Under the pieces are notes generated by a model. It searched no databases, was not told the origin of the DNA, and saw nothing but the letters and a program-made list of their open reading frames with translations. Below, piece by piece: positions 36,330-45,570 of a stretch of DNA of 64,000 nt; positions within the stretch are counted from its first letter, which is position 1; every line of letters starts with the position of its first letter. A program made the position numbers and the translations under genes. This stretch comes from Shewanella atlantica (GTDB lineage: Bacteria > Pseudomonadota > Gammaproteobacteria > Enterobacterales > Shewanellaceae), in NCBI RefSeq assembly GCF_003966265.1, contig NZ_RXNV01000016.1:27679-91678 (forward strand). The letters are read 5' to 3'.

Positions 36330-36600
36330 TTGAGTCCCTGTTTCATATCGTTGATATAATGAAAGCTGCTCTGTTGGCGCTTTTCTCGTTATTGTTTTTG
36401 CATGCTATATATTGGGTACCATTTATCGCACATTTATGTGATCAGTAACACAAATAGTGTGTAGCAAAGTTGTTAACAGTAACGAGCTTGATTATCGATT
36501 GATATGGCTTAAATTAGTGAAACCGTGAGTGGAGGCTTAAAAGAGGGATGGTGACCAGAGAGTCTGAGAACAAAACTGGTCATTAAAAAATTGTCCGGAG

Positions 36601-37041
36601 TTAGCTTAGTAGCTGAACCGAATCGCCTTCGCTGATCATGGCATCGTTTAATACCCGGCAGGTAACACCGCCACGCCAATTTGGAGCCAGTGCAGCTTCG
36701 AGCCCAGAGCGGGCGGCTTCCATTTTCTTACAGGGATCGGTTTCGCCGGTTATCTCTAGTGTAAGTTTACCAATACGTAATAACTTACCCTGATCTGCGG
36801 CGGAGAAACTGTGTCCTTCGATCAACAGGTTTGCACGTCGAGTCGTCCATGGGGGTGACGACTCAAGTTCGGCACAAACAAGTTGCCACTGGTCATTGGA
36901 CATCACCGTGACCTGGCGTTTACCCGGCCGACCAAAGAAGTCCTGTTCTACGCCATGAGTCTGGGTGACGTTAGCCGATTCAACTAACGTCATAGGACCT
37001 TGTTTGACGGGTTTAAAGCCGATAGCGATAAGTTTTTTCAT
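36601..37041 (-). CDS. MOSC domain protein
   Basis: A 146-residue protein of the MOSC (molybdenum cofactor sulfurase C-terminal) type. These proteins are linked to sulfur transfer or detoxification of activated substrates. GVEQDFFGRPGKRQVTVMS is the family's N-terminal part, and DPCKKMEAARSGLEAAL with a conserved Cys follows, then NWRGGVTCRVL. The frame extends to 37155, but ATG at 37041 is preceded by AAGGA seven bases upstream and fits the family start, so I chose it. It lies beyond tusA on the same strand, suggesting the two are co-transcribed and share a sulfur-transfer theme; that link is an inference. Confidence 0.85.
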   Translation of the reverse strand: MKKLIAIGFKPVKQGPMTLVESANVTQTHGVEQDFFGRPGKRQVTVMSNDQWQLVCAELESSPPWTTRRANLLIEGHSFSAADQGKLLRIGKLTLEITGETDPCKKMEAARSGLEAALAPNWRGGVTCRVLNDAMISEGDSVQLLS

Positions 37042-37075
37042 TGAGCAATCCTTGCTGACTCTCACTCTGTTCGGC

Positions 37076-37321
37076 TTATAAGCCTTTTTGAATAAGGTAT
37101 TGGTAGGGCGTCGAGTCTGTTTGGCTGGCCAGTAATTTATGATCCATAAACTCACAGAAGCTGGGAATATCCCTAGTCGTGGCCGGATCGTCCGCGATGA
37201 TCAATAGTGTTTCGCCCTGAGCCATTTTGCGTACTGACTTACGAACCATCATGACCGGCTCCGGGCATCTGAGTCCGAGAGCATCGAGTTGGTGTTGTGC
37301 AGTACTAAATTGGTCGCTCAT
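37076..37321 (-). CDS. tusA: Sulfur carrier protein TusA
   Basis: An 81-residue sulfur-relay protein that accepts sulfur from IscS and passes it on for tRNA 2-thiolation of U34 and for cofactor synthesis. The signature LGLRCPEPVMMVRKSVRKM holds the active Cys19. DDPATTRDIPSFC and a short C-terminus follow. It starts 156 bases from ybaK and is followed after 34 bases by the MOSC gene, so a small sulfur-related operon is likely. A parS-like site lies just upstream. Confidence 0.97.
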   Translation of the reverse strand: MSDQFSTAQHQLDALGLRCPEPVMMVRKSVRKMAQGETLLIIADDPATTRDIPSFCEFMDHKLLASQTDSTPYQYLIQKGL

Positions 37322-37429
37322 ATTACCTCAGCTGAACGATTAAACAGAAGTGGCTAATATTACTCCAGCGGCCTGATTTATCCAAGCCTGTAGCCGTAAT
37401 TTGTGAGCTTAGATCATTAAGCATGGTTT

Positions 37430-37449
37430 AGTGTTCCACGTGGAACACT
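37430..37449. promoter_or_regulatory. parS: Perfect 20-bp palindrome carrying a parS-like site
   Basis: Extends the 14-mer GTTCCACGTGGAAC (37433-37446) by three paired bases on each side. It lies in the tusA-ybaK gap. Confidence 0.8.
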
Positions 37450-37477
37450 GTTGTTTTGAGTTAATTTATATAAGTTT

Positions 37478-37945
37478 CTAGGCGGTCAGTGAAGCAAATT
37501 GCGCGTTGAGGAGTTGCTTTAAGTCTTGCGGGGCCAATTCGATATCGAGACCACGACGGCCGCCACTGACATACATTTTTTGGAGTTTGCTCGCCGATTC
37601 ATGGATCACGGTTGTGAGCACCCTTTTTTGCCCGAGAGGGCTGACGCCTCCGAGCACATATCCTGAGCTGCGTTGAACTTCAGCGGCTTCAGCCATCATT
37701 GCCTTCTTAGCCTTAGCCGCCTTAGCGATAGCCTTCATACTGAGTTTATCGCCCACCGGAATTATTGCTACCGCAAGTTGTTTTCCATCTAACTTTACCA
37801 CTAAGGTTTTGAAGACCTGCTCAGCAGCAACACCGATTTTTTCGGCTGCTTCTAAGCCGTATGCCTGGCAAGCGGGATCATGCTGATATTCATGAACCTG
37901 ATGGGCAACCTTATGTTTAATGAGTAAGTCTATGGCTGGTGTCAT
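37478..37945 (-). CDS. ybaK: Cys-tRNA(Pro)/Cys-tRNA(Cys) deacylase YbaK
   Basis: A 155-residue editing enzyme that hydrolyses mischarged Cys-tRNA(Pro). It contains the conserved EYQHDP, GVAAEQVFKTLVVKLDGK with the catalytic Lys, and the C-terminal GGVSPLGQKRVLTTVIHES with GGRRGLDIELAP. These are standard for the YbaK/EbsC family. It is a single gene on the reverse strand between the fadA terminator region and tusA. Confidence 0.95.
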   Translation of the reverse strand: MTPAIDLLIKHKVAHQVHEYQHDPACQAYGLEAAEKIGVAAEQVFKTLVVKLDGKQLAVAIIPVGDKLSMKAIAKAAKAKKAMMAEAAEVQRSSGYVLGGVSPLGQKRVLTTVIHESASKLQKMYVSGGRRGLDIELAPQDLKQLLNAQFASLTA

Positions 37946-38092
37946 TGTCTTCCTGAGTCGTGGTGATGCTATTTATTGAATTGGAGTCATTTTTTCATAA
38001 TCGGTAAATTAATACCGTGATAAATCACTTATTCTATCGGCTAGTGGCTGTTACCTGTGGTTTAGCCTCATACTTCGGGTTGTGTAAAGTAA

Positions 38093-38116
38093 AAAAGCCA
38101 GCATAAGCTGGCTTTT
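38093..38116. terminator. Terminator after fadA
   Basis: AAAAGCCAGC and GCTGGCTTTT pair over 10 bp with an ATAA loop. It lies 21 bases past the fadA stop (reverse strand). Confidence 0.85.
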
Positions 38117-38136
38117 CTTTAGATATATTGAAGTGC

Positions 38137-39300
38137 TTAAGGGCGTTCAAATATTGTCGCGATACCTTGGCCAAGACCTATACACATGGTTGCCAGACCA
38201 TACTTTGCATCTTTAGCTTCCATCAGGTTTATCAATGTCGTTGAGATACGAGCACCGGAACAACCCAGTGGGTGACCCAATGCTATTGCACCACCGTTAA
38301 GGTTAATCTTTTCATCAACTACATCCATCAAACCTAAGTCTTTTACACAAGGGAGTGACTGAGCAGCAAAGGCTTCGTTGAGCTCGATAACATCGAGGTC
38401 ATCTATGCTTAAGTTGGCACGTTCGAGCGCCTTCTTGGTCGCAGGCACCGGACCATAACCCATGATGGCAGCATCACAACCGGCAACGGCCATAGAGCGA
38501 ATACGGGCGCGGATCGGAAGACCTAATGCCTTGGCTTTTTCCTCTTCCATCACTAACATGGCTGAAGCACCATCAGATAGCGCAGATGAGGTTCCGGCCG
38601 TTACGGTACCGTTGGCTGGGTCGAATGCCGGGCGCAAACCCGACAGAGAGTCCATTGAGGTCTCAGGGCGGATGACTTCATCGTGCGATACCTTAATCAG
38701 AGCACCATCGGCATCGTGACCTTCGATAGGGTGGATCTCATTTGCGAAACGTCCCTCAACGGTTGCTGCATGAGCTCGTTGATGTGAGCGGACGGCAAAT
38801 TCATCTTGCTGTTCACGAGTAATGCCGTGCATCTTGCCCAGCATCTCGGCAGTAAGGCCCATCATGCCCGAGGCTTTTGCTACGTTATTAGCAAGGCCCG
38901 GGTGGAAGTCCACACCGTGATTCATCGGCACGTGACCCATGTGCTCTACACCACCTATGATGAAAGTATCGCCTTGACCCGTCATTATGGCACGTGCGGC
39001 CTGATGTAAAGCGTCCATAGATGAACCACACAGGCGGTTGACAGTTACTGCACCGGCTTGCTTGGGGATCCCGGCAAGTAAAGCAGAGTTACGTGCAATA
39101 TTGAAACCCTGTTCCAGGGTCTGTTGTACACATCCCCAGATCACATCTTCAATCGTGTTAGGGTCCAGCTGAGGATTACGCACTAACAGTGCTTTCATCA
39201 ATTCTGCAGAGAGTGTCTCTGCACGTACATTTCTAAATACTCCAGCCTTTGAACGGCCCATGGGAGTACGGATGCAATCTACGATAACTGCTTGTTTCAT
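38137..39300 (-). CDS. fadA: 3-ketoacyl-CoA thiolase
   Basis: A 387-residue enzyme that performs the last beta-oxidation step, splitting 3-ketoacyl-CoA to acetyl-CoA. NRLCGSSMDALHQAAR contains the active-site Cys91; GGAIALGHPLGCSGAR and CIGLGQGIATIFE carry the catalytic His and second Cys. The frame opens further upstream, but the ATG at 39300 follows an AAGGAA ribosome site and gives the family's standard 387 residues. It starts 21 bases after fadB, its partner in the trifunctional complex. Confidence 0.98.
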   Translation of the reverse strand: MKQAVIVDCIRTPMGRSKAGVFRNVRAETLSAELMKALLVRNPQLDPNTIEDVIWGCVQQTLEQGFNIARNSALLAGIPKQAGAVTVNRLCGSSMDALHQAARAIMTGQGDTFIIGGVEHMGHVPMNHGVDFHPGLANNVAKASGMMGLTAEMLGKMHGITREQQDEFAVRSHQRAHAATVEGRFANEIHPIEGHDADGALIKVSHDEVIRPETSMDSLSGLRPAFDPANGTVTAGTSSALSDGASAMLVMEEEKAKALGLPIRARIRSMAVAGCDAAIMGYGPVPATKKALERANLSIDDLDVIELNEAFAAQSLPCVKDLGLMDVVDEKINLNGGAIALGHPLGCSGARISTTLINLMEAKDAKYGLATMCIGLGQGIATIFERP

Positions 39301-39321
39301 TGTTCTATTCCTTCCCACAAA

Positions 39322-41472
39322 TTAAGACTGGTAGTAGCTGCCGTTATTAGCGGCGAGTTCGCGCATGGCATCGGTTACTTGATAAAGGCCACCTAAGTGA
39401 GCATATTTATCGGCAAGTGCCACGAAGTTAGCTACGCCCATGGTATCGATATAGCGGAACACACCACCTCTGAATGGCGGGAATCCGAGACCAAATACGA
39501 GACCCATATCGGCCTCCGCCGGAGTCGCAATAATACCCTCTTCGAGACAGCGCACCGTTTCGATAATCATAGGGATCATGGTGCGGGCGATAATCTCATC
39601 GGACTCAAACGCCTTAAGCTCACCAAACTCTGAGCCTAATAGCTCATAGCTGATTGGATCGACATCTTTCTTTGGCTTGCCGCGACGGTCTACTGAATAC
39701 GCATAGAAACCTTTGCTGTTCTTCTGTCCGAAACGCTCACTTTCAAACATGATGTCGATAGCATCTTTACCACTCTTACCCATGCGGTCGGGGAAGCCTT
39801 CAGCCATAACGGCTTGTGCATGGTGACCGGTATCAATACCGACAACATCGAGCAGGTAGGCCGGACCCATAGGCCAACCAAATTGCTTTTCCATTACCTT
39901 ATCGATTGCAGCGAAATCAGCGCCGTCTGCAAGTAGGCCGCTGAAGCCTGCAAAATAAGGGAATAGTACGCGGTTTACGAAGAAGCCCGGGCAGTCGTTA
40001 ACAACGATAGGCGTTTTACCCATCTTGCTGGCATAAGCGACAACTGAAGCGATAGTTTCTTCAGAACTGTTCTCACCACGAATGACCTCAACGAGCGGCA
40101 TCTTATGCACTGGGTTAAAGAAGTGCATACCACAAAAACGCTCTGGCTTTTTCAGGCTCTTTGCGAGCAAGTTGATCGAAATGGTCGAGGTGTTTGAGGT
40201 GATGATGGCTTCATCACTAACGTTTTGTTCAACCTCTGCCAGTACCATAGACTTAACTTTTGGATGCTCAACAACGGCTTCTACGACAACGTCGACATCT
40301 TTAACCGGTGTGTAATCCAGAGTGGCAGTGATGTTATTGAGCACCTTGGCCATCTTTTCTGGTGTTGAGCGACCACGCTTGATTTGAGCGGCCAGTAATT
40401 TAGAGGCTTCTCCCAGACCCAATTCGAGAGCAGGTTGCGCGATATCTTTCATAACAATCGGTGTGCCCTTGCTGGCACTCTGATAGGCGATACCACCACC
40501 CATGATACCGGCACCTAGTACGGCCGCGGTATCAACATTTTTCGCCAGCTTGCCAGCCTTCTTTGCCTTGCCTTTAACGAGTTGGTCGTTAAGGAATATG
40601 CCGATTAATGCCTGTGCAACGTCGGTCTTGGCCAACTTAATGAAGGCTTGATGTTCAACTTTTAAGGCGTCGGCACGTCCGCAGTTCGCGGCTTGTTCGA
40701 TAACGCTGATCGCTGCCATTGGTGCCGGGTAATGCTTACCAGCTATCTTAAATACCATGCCTTTCGCGGTAGCAAATGACATCATGGCTTCTAATTTGGG
40801 TAGTGTAAGTGCTGCTTGTTTACGGGCACGGCGTGATTGCCAGTCGAGCTTTTCAGCCAGCGCCTCTTTAAGCATTTTAATGGCTGAAGTTTGTAAATTT
40901 TCGGGAGCAACAACCGCATCGATAGCGCCAACTTTTAGTGCGGCCTCTGGACGTTGATCTTTACCCGATGTGATCCACTCCAGTGCATTGTCGGTACCTA
41001 TAAGGCGAGGCAGACGCACGGTACCACCAAAGCCTGGTATCAGGCCCAACTTGGTTTCTGGCAGACCTATTCTTGCTGTGGTATCGGCAATACGGAAATC
41101 TGTAGCTAGTACGGTTTCGAATCCGCCACCCAATGCGAAGCCGTTAATGGCTGAAATCGTTGGGAAGGGCAGATCTTCTAACTTGTTGAACACCACGTTA
41201 GCTTCGGCAATCCATGGAAGAAGAACACTATCTTCTTGAGCAAATAAGCCAAGAAACTCAGTGATATCGGCACCGACAATAAAAGCACCTTTAGCTGACG
41301 TCAGTACTAATGCTTGAATGTTTGAGTTTTGTTGAATTGCGTCTAATGCTGAATCGAGAGAGTTAATTGTCTCTCTATCTAACTTATTGACAGAGCCCGA
41401 TGCGTTAAAGCATAACTGGGCAATATTATCCTCAAGTAACTCAACCTGAATCGTAGGACTTTGGTAGATCAT
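39322..41472 (-). CDS. fadB: Fatty acid oxidation complex alpha subunit
   Basis: A 716-residue multifunctional enzyme. The N-terminal third is an enoyl-CoA hydratase/isomerase (INGFALGGGFETVLATDFRIA, ETKLGLIPGFGGTVRLPR), and the central part is 3-hydroxyacyl-CoA dehydrogenase (LGAGIMGGGIAYQSA for NAD; HFFNPVHKMPLVEVIRG with the catalytic His). It oxidises acyl-CoA with FadA downstream (21-base gap). A PsrA-like site at 41683-41698 and a long divergent gap to pepQ suggest fatty-acid-responsive control. Confidence 0.98.
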   Translation of the reverse strand: MIYQSPTIQVELLEDNIAQLCFNASGSVNKLDRETINSLDSALDAIQQNSNIQALVLTSAKGAFIVGADITEFLGLFAQEDSVLLPWIAEANVVFNKLEDLPFPTISAINGFALGGGFETVLATDFRIADTTARIGLPETKLGLIPGFGGTVRLPRLIGTDNALEWITSGKDQRPEAALKVGAIDAVVAPENLQTSAIKMLKEALAEKLDWQSRRARKQAALTLPKLEAMMSFATAKGMVFKIAGKHYPAPMAAISVIEQAANCGRADALKVEHQAFIKLAKTDVAQALIGIFLNDQLVKGKAKKAGKLAKNVDTAAVLGAGIMGGGIAYQSASKGTPIVMKDIAQPALELGLGEASKLLAAQIKRGRSTPEKMAKVLNNITATLDYTPVKDVDVVVEAVVEHPKVKSMVLAEVEQNVSDEAIITSNTSTISINLLAKSLKKPERFCGMHFFNPVHKMPLVEVIRGENSSEETIASVVAYASKMGKTPIVVNDCPGFFVNRVLFPYFAGFSGLLADGADFAAIDKVMEKQFGWPMGPAYLLDVVGIDTGHHAQAVMAEGFPDRMGKSGKDAIDIMFESERFGQKNSKGFYAYSVDRRGKPKKDVDPISYELLGSEFGELKAFESDEIIARTMIPMIIETVRCLEEGIIATPAEADMGLVFGLGFPPFRGGVFRYIDTMGVANFVALADKYAHLGGLYQVTDAMRELAANNGSYYQS

Positions 41473-41858
41473 TGCTTGCTTCCTTTTGCGTGATACCTGT
41501 CTTTGTTTTATGCCCGAAATTATCGAAATAGGAGTTTTTATTGCCTGCTCTTAATGGCTTACCTTCAATTCAAATTTTCTCGGGTATAGGTAATTAGGTA
41601 AATGTTCTATCTCACAGCAGGCCATCATTTGACCACTTGTGACTCAGTGTGCTTGTAAAATGAGTAAATTACAACACCCAATTTAAACGGTTGTTTGATT
41701 CCTCCCTGGTTAGGGGGATTTTTCACCTTTATGTTAGACTGTTGTAAGTATCTAAATTGATTTTAAATAGCTTAGTTGACTGAGTAGAAAGTGTGAGTCT
41801 ATTACTTAATAAATTGAGCTGTGTGAATTAGCAATAAACCATCTATAGGAAATCGCTC
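41473..41858. other. Divergent fadB/pepQ promoter region
   Basis: A 386-base gap that must hold promoters for both genes. The candidate operator at 41683-41698 is the only specific signal I see. No gene is apparent. Confidence 0.5.
41683..41698. promoter_or_regulatory. Candidate PsrA operator
   Basis: TTAAACGGTTGTTTGA fits the PsrA pattern (G/C)AAAC-N(2-4)-GTTTG(G/C) approximately, with A in place of the first G/C. PsrA is the known fatty-acid regulator of fad genes in Shewanella and Pseudomonas. The match is short and unproven. Confidence 0.4.
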
Positions 41859-43178
41859 ATGGATCAGCTAGCTAATCATTTTCATGCTCATGTGGCAGAG
41901 TTAAACCATAGGGTTGCAGAGATTGTTGCTCGTGAAAACCTGTCCGGCCTGGTGATTCACTCGGGGCAACCTCACCGTCAGTTTCTCGATGATATGGATT
42001 ATCCGTTTAAAGTTAATCCTCACTTTAAAGCCTGGCTGCCGATCTTAGATAACCCACACTGTTGGTTGTTAGTTAACGGACGCGATAAGCCTCAGCTAAT
42101 CTTCTATCGTCCGGTCGACTTTTGGCATAAGGTCGCCGACCTTCCCGATGACTTCTGGACTGCCCATGTCGATATTAAGTTGCTTACCAAAGCAGATAAA
42201 GTGGCCGATCTACTGCCAAGAGATATCGTTGATTGGGCCTATATTGGTGAGCACCTGGATGTGGCTGAGGTGCTTGGTTTTAAGACCCGCAATCCAGATG
42301 CCGTTATGAGTTACCTCCATTATCATCGCGCCACAAAGACTGAATATGAATTAGCCTGTATGCGCAAATCTAATGAGATTGCGGTAAAGGGGCATATTGC
42401 GGCCAAGAATGCTTTCTATAATGGTGGTTCAGAGTTTGAGATCCAACAGCAATACCTGATGGCTACAAATCAAGGGGAAAACGAGGTGCCTTACAGCAAT
42501 ATTGTCGCGTTGAACCACAATGCGTCGATACTGCACTACACCAAGTTGGAGCATCAATCTCCGCAGCCCCGCCGCTCCTTCCTTATCGATGCCGGTGCGA
42601 ACTTCTTTGGCTACGCATCGGATATCACCAGAACCTATGCGTTTGAGAAGAATACTTTCAGCGAGTTAATTCAGGCTATGGACAGGGCACAGCTTGAGAT
42701 TATCGATATGATGCGTCCCGGTGTTAAGTATGTGGATCTTCATCTTGCTACTCACCAAAAGGTGGCTCAAATGCTTATCGATTTCGAGCTCGCAACCGGA
42801 GATAGTGAAGGTCTGATAGAGCAGGGGATCACCAGTGTGTTCTTCCCTCATGGGTTGGGACACATGTTGGGCTTACAGGTTCACGATATGGGGGGCTTCC
42901 TTCATGATGAGCGCGGTACACATATTGCAGCACCCGATGCCCATCCATTTTTGCGTTGTACGCGCACACTGGCCGCGAATCAGGTACTGACTATCGAACC
43001 GGGTTTATACATTATCGACTCTTTGCTGCAGGGATTGAAACAGGATAAGCGCCAGCATCAGGTTAACTGGAACAATGTCGATCAGTTGCGCCCATTTGGC
43101 GGGATCCGTATCGAAGATAATGTCATAGTTCACAGTGATAAAAATGAAAACATGACTAGGAACTTAGGTTTAGATTAG
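41859..43178 (+). CDS. pepQ: Xaa-Pro dipeptidase
   Basis: A 439-residue metallopeptidase of family M24B that cleaves Xaa-Pro dipeptides. The metal ligands appear in DAGANFFGYASDITR, HGLGHMLGLQVHD, TIEPGLYI and GGIRIEDN. N-terminal LSGLVIHSGQPHRQFLDDMDYPF (quoted in part) is the family's start. The length is normal. It is divergent from fadB and precedes the yigZ homologue on the same strand by 46 bases. Confidence 0.97.
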   Translation: MDQLANHFHAHVAELNHRVAEIVARENLSGLVIHSGQPHRQFLDDMDYPFKVNPHFKAWLPILDNPHCWLLVNGRDKPQLIFYRPVDFWHKVADLPDDFWTAHVDIKLLTKADKVADLLPRDIVDWAYIGEHLDVAEVLGFKTRNPDAVMSYLHYHRATKTEYELACMRKSNEIAVKGHIAAKNAFYNGGSEFEIQQQYLMATNQGENEVPYSNIVALNHNASILHYTKLEHQSPQPRRSFLIDAGANFFGYASDITRTYAFEKNTFSELIQAMDRAQLEIIDMMRPGVKYVDLHLATHQKVAQMLIDFELATGDSEGLIEQGITSVFFPHGLGHMLGLQVHDMGGFLHDERGTHIAAPDAHPFLRCTRTLAANQVLTIEPGLYIIDSLLQGLKQDKRQHQVNWNNVDQLRPFGGIRIEDNVIVHSDKNENMTRNLGLD

Positions 43179-43224
43179 TGAGTGTTAGATTTTCACCCAT
43201 GTTCGATGTGGTAAGAGGTAAAGA

Positions 43225-43839
43225 TTGACCGATAGTTATCAGGTTCCATCGGCTGAGCTGGTGATCGAGGAGGAGATAAAGCATAGTCGCTTCATTTCTG
43301 TTCTGTTTCGCTGCCAGTCTTACGAAGAGTTGAAGTGTGTACTCACTAACGTAAAGGCTGATTACCCGGGAGCCAACCATTATTGCTATGCATTTGTAGC
43401 TGCTGAACCACAAAATAGTATTGCTATAGGCTCAAGCGATGATGGTGAGCCTGCCGGAAGTGCCGGGCGCCCCATGTTGGCGACATTACAGGGGGCCAAT
43501 ATCGGAGAGATAGGCGCCATTGTCGTGCGTTATTTTGGTGGCACAAAACTGGGTGTCGGTGGCTTAGTCAGGGCCTATAGCTCCGGGATTAAACAAGGGC
43601 TGATTCAACTGCAGACTGAGTTGAAGCAGATTAGATATCCCGGCTCTTTGGTGTGTGAGTATAGCCAGCTAAAAGATGTTGAGTATCTATTGAGTCAATA
43701 TGATGCGATTGTCGAAGATAGAGTTTTTACAGAAAAGGTGACACTTGAGTTTGAGATCCCAAAGCGTTATCAAGACGCCTTGAATCTTGGTTTAGCGACC
43801 ATGAGTCAAGGGAGCTTGTCGGCAAAGTTTAAGAGTTAA
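43225..43839 (+). CDS. yigZ: YigZ/IMPACT family protein
   Basis: A 204-residue protein of the IMPACT family, related in eukaryotes to regulators of translation (Gcn2 inhibition); its bacterial role is unclear. The signature GSSDDGEPAGSAGRPML and IVVRYFGGTKLGVGGL are present. The start is a TTG at 43225 with an AGAGG ribosome site 7 bases upstream; no ATG is suitably placed, so the TTG is likely genuine. It follows pepQ and precedes trkH, as in the known Shewanella order. Confidence 0.93.
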   Translation: MTDSYQVPSAELVIEEEIKHSRFISVLFRCQSYEELKCVLTNVKADYPGANHYCYAFVAAEPQNSIAIGSSDDGEPAGSAGRPMLATLQGANIGEIGAIVVRYFGGTKLGVGGLVRAYSSGIKQGLIQLQTELKQIRYPGSLVCEYSQLKDVEYLLSQYDAIVEDRVFTEKVTLEFEIPKRYQDALNLGLATMSQGSLSAKFKS

Positions 43840-44015
43840 TTCGTCAAGGTTCATTCATTAAGGCTATGGTTGCTATGACTGTGTCAGATATGAATTTCTG
43901 CTTGAGCCGATGAAGCCACATTGTTCGATGTGCCGCAATGCTGTTGCGCGTTAAACATTTGTGCGAAAATAGTAAAGCACAAGGTGTGCAAACTTAGGAA
44001 AGACTGAATAGTTTA

Positions 44016-45473
44016 ATGCAATATAGAACAATAATAAGAATAACAGGCCTCTTAATGGGGTTGTTCTCCCTGTCACTGCTTCCTCCGGCTTTGGTGGCAG
44101 TGATCTATAAAGATGGCGGCGGAACGGCATTTATACAGGCTTTTGCACTCAGTCTTTTTCTTGGGTTTATTCTTTGGTATCCAAACAGAAAGCACCACAA
44201 AGATCTGCGCACCCGTGAAGGCTTCCTGCTCGTCGTTCTTTTCTGGGGGGTGCTGGGTTCTATCGGTGCCGTTCCCTTTATCTTTTCAAGTCAACCAGAC
44301 CTGAGTATGACCGACAGTTTTTTCGAGTCATTTTCGGCGCTGACAACCACAGGTGCTACAGTGATTGTCGGTCTGGATTCACTTCCTAAAGCAATCCTGT
44401 TTTATCGACATCTGTTGCAATGGTTAGGCGGCATGGGGATCATTGTATTGGCTGTGGCCATATTACCTGTGTTAGGTATCGGAGGGATGCAGCTCTATCG
44501 AGCGGAAATGCCTGGCCCGGTAAAAGACAGTAAGATGACGCCAAGGATTGCAGAGACGGCTAAAGCTCTCTGGTATATCTACTTTGCATTAACGATTGCC
44601 TGCGCATTTGCTTACTGGGTTGCTGGCATGGATCTGTTTGATGCTATCTGCCACTCTTTCTCGACGATTGCTATTGGTGGCTTCTCCACCCACGATGCCA
44701 GTATGGGATACTTCGACAGCACAGCGATTAACATGGTGTGTGTGGTCTTCCTGCTTATCGCGGCACTTAACTTTAGTCTGCACTTCGCCGCTTTCACACG
44801 TCGCGGAATCAACCTTAAAGTCTATTTTAAAGATGCTGAGTTTAAGGCGTTAATAATAGTCCAGTTGGTTTTGACGGGGATATGCTTTGCAACTCTCTAC
44901 CATTCAGGGATCTATGATTCACCCGAAGAGACGTTAGATTTCGCCCTGTTTCAGGCTGTTTCAATATCAACAACGGCAGGCTTCGGCACAGAGAGCTTCC
45001 ATGTATGGCCACTCTTCCTGCCCATGTTACTTATCTTCTCCAGCTTCATTGGTGGCTGCGGTGGCTCGACCGCCGGTGGTATCAAGGTGATGCGGATGAT
45101 CTTGCTGTTGAAGCAAGGCTCGCGTGAACTGAAGCGTCTTGTACACCCAAGAGGAATGTTCTCCATTCGTATAGGAAATAAGGCGCTTCCTGAGCGTGTT
45201 ATCGATGCCGTGTGGGGATTCTTCTCTGCCTATGCGCTGGTATTCGTTATCTGTATGTTGGCCCTGATGGCGATGGGGATGGATAATATCACCGCTTTTA
45301 GCGCTACCGCGGCTTGTCTGAATAATCTGGGGCCAGGTTTAGGTGAAGTGGCCAGTAACTATGCCAGTATCGGAGATGGCGCTAAGTGGGTACTGCTGAT
45401 CGCTATGCTGTTTGGACGACTCGAAGTCTTTACCTTATTGGTACTGTTTACACCGACATTCTGGAAAACCTAA
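44016..45473 (+). CDS. trkH: TrkH family potassium uptake protein (first copy)
   Basis: A 485-residue membrane channel subunit of the Trk system, which imports K+ using TrkA as the nucleotide-binding gate. The four P-loops carry selectivity-filter-like sequences: TTTGATVIVG, TIAIGGFST, TTAGFGT and NLGPGLGE. GGCGGSTAGGIKVMR is a highly conserved stretch before the last P-loop. The helices are numerous and the length matches. It lies immediately upstream of hemG and is about 2 kb from a second TrkH gene on the other strand. Confidence 0.95.
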   Translation: MQYRTIIRITGLLMGLFSLSLLPPALVAVIYKDGGGTAFIQAFALSLFLGFILWYPNRKHHKDLRTREGFLLVVLFWGVLGSIGAVPFIFSSQPDLSMTDSFFESFSALTTTGATVIVGLDSLPKAILFYRHLLQWLGGMGIIVLAVAILPVLGIGGMQLYRAEMPGPVKDSKMTPRIAETAKALWYIYFALTIACAFAYWVAGMDLFDAICHSFSTIAIGGFSTHDASMGYFDSTAINMVCVVFLLIAALNFSLHFAAFTRRGINLKVYFKDAEFKALIIVQLVLTGICFATLYHSGIYDSPEETLDFALFQAVSISTTAGFGTESFHVWPLFLPMLLIFSSFIGGCGGSTAGGIKVMRMILLLKQGSRELKRLVHPRGMFSIRIGNKALPERVIDAVWGFFSAYALVFVICMLALMAMGMDNITAFSATAACLNNLGPGLGEVASNYASIGDGAKWVLLIAMLFGRLEVFTLLVLFTPTFWKT

Positions 45474-45570
45474 CTTTTCACTTATCATGAAGAGTTATCT
45501 CAATGCGGGGAGGGGAGCTTGGTCTATTTCCTCTCAGAACTCATAATGCGAACATAATTTGGGAAACCTG

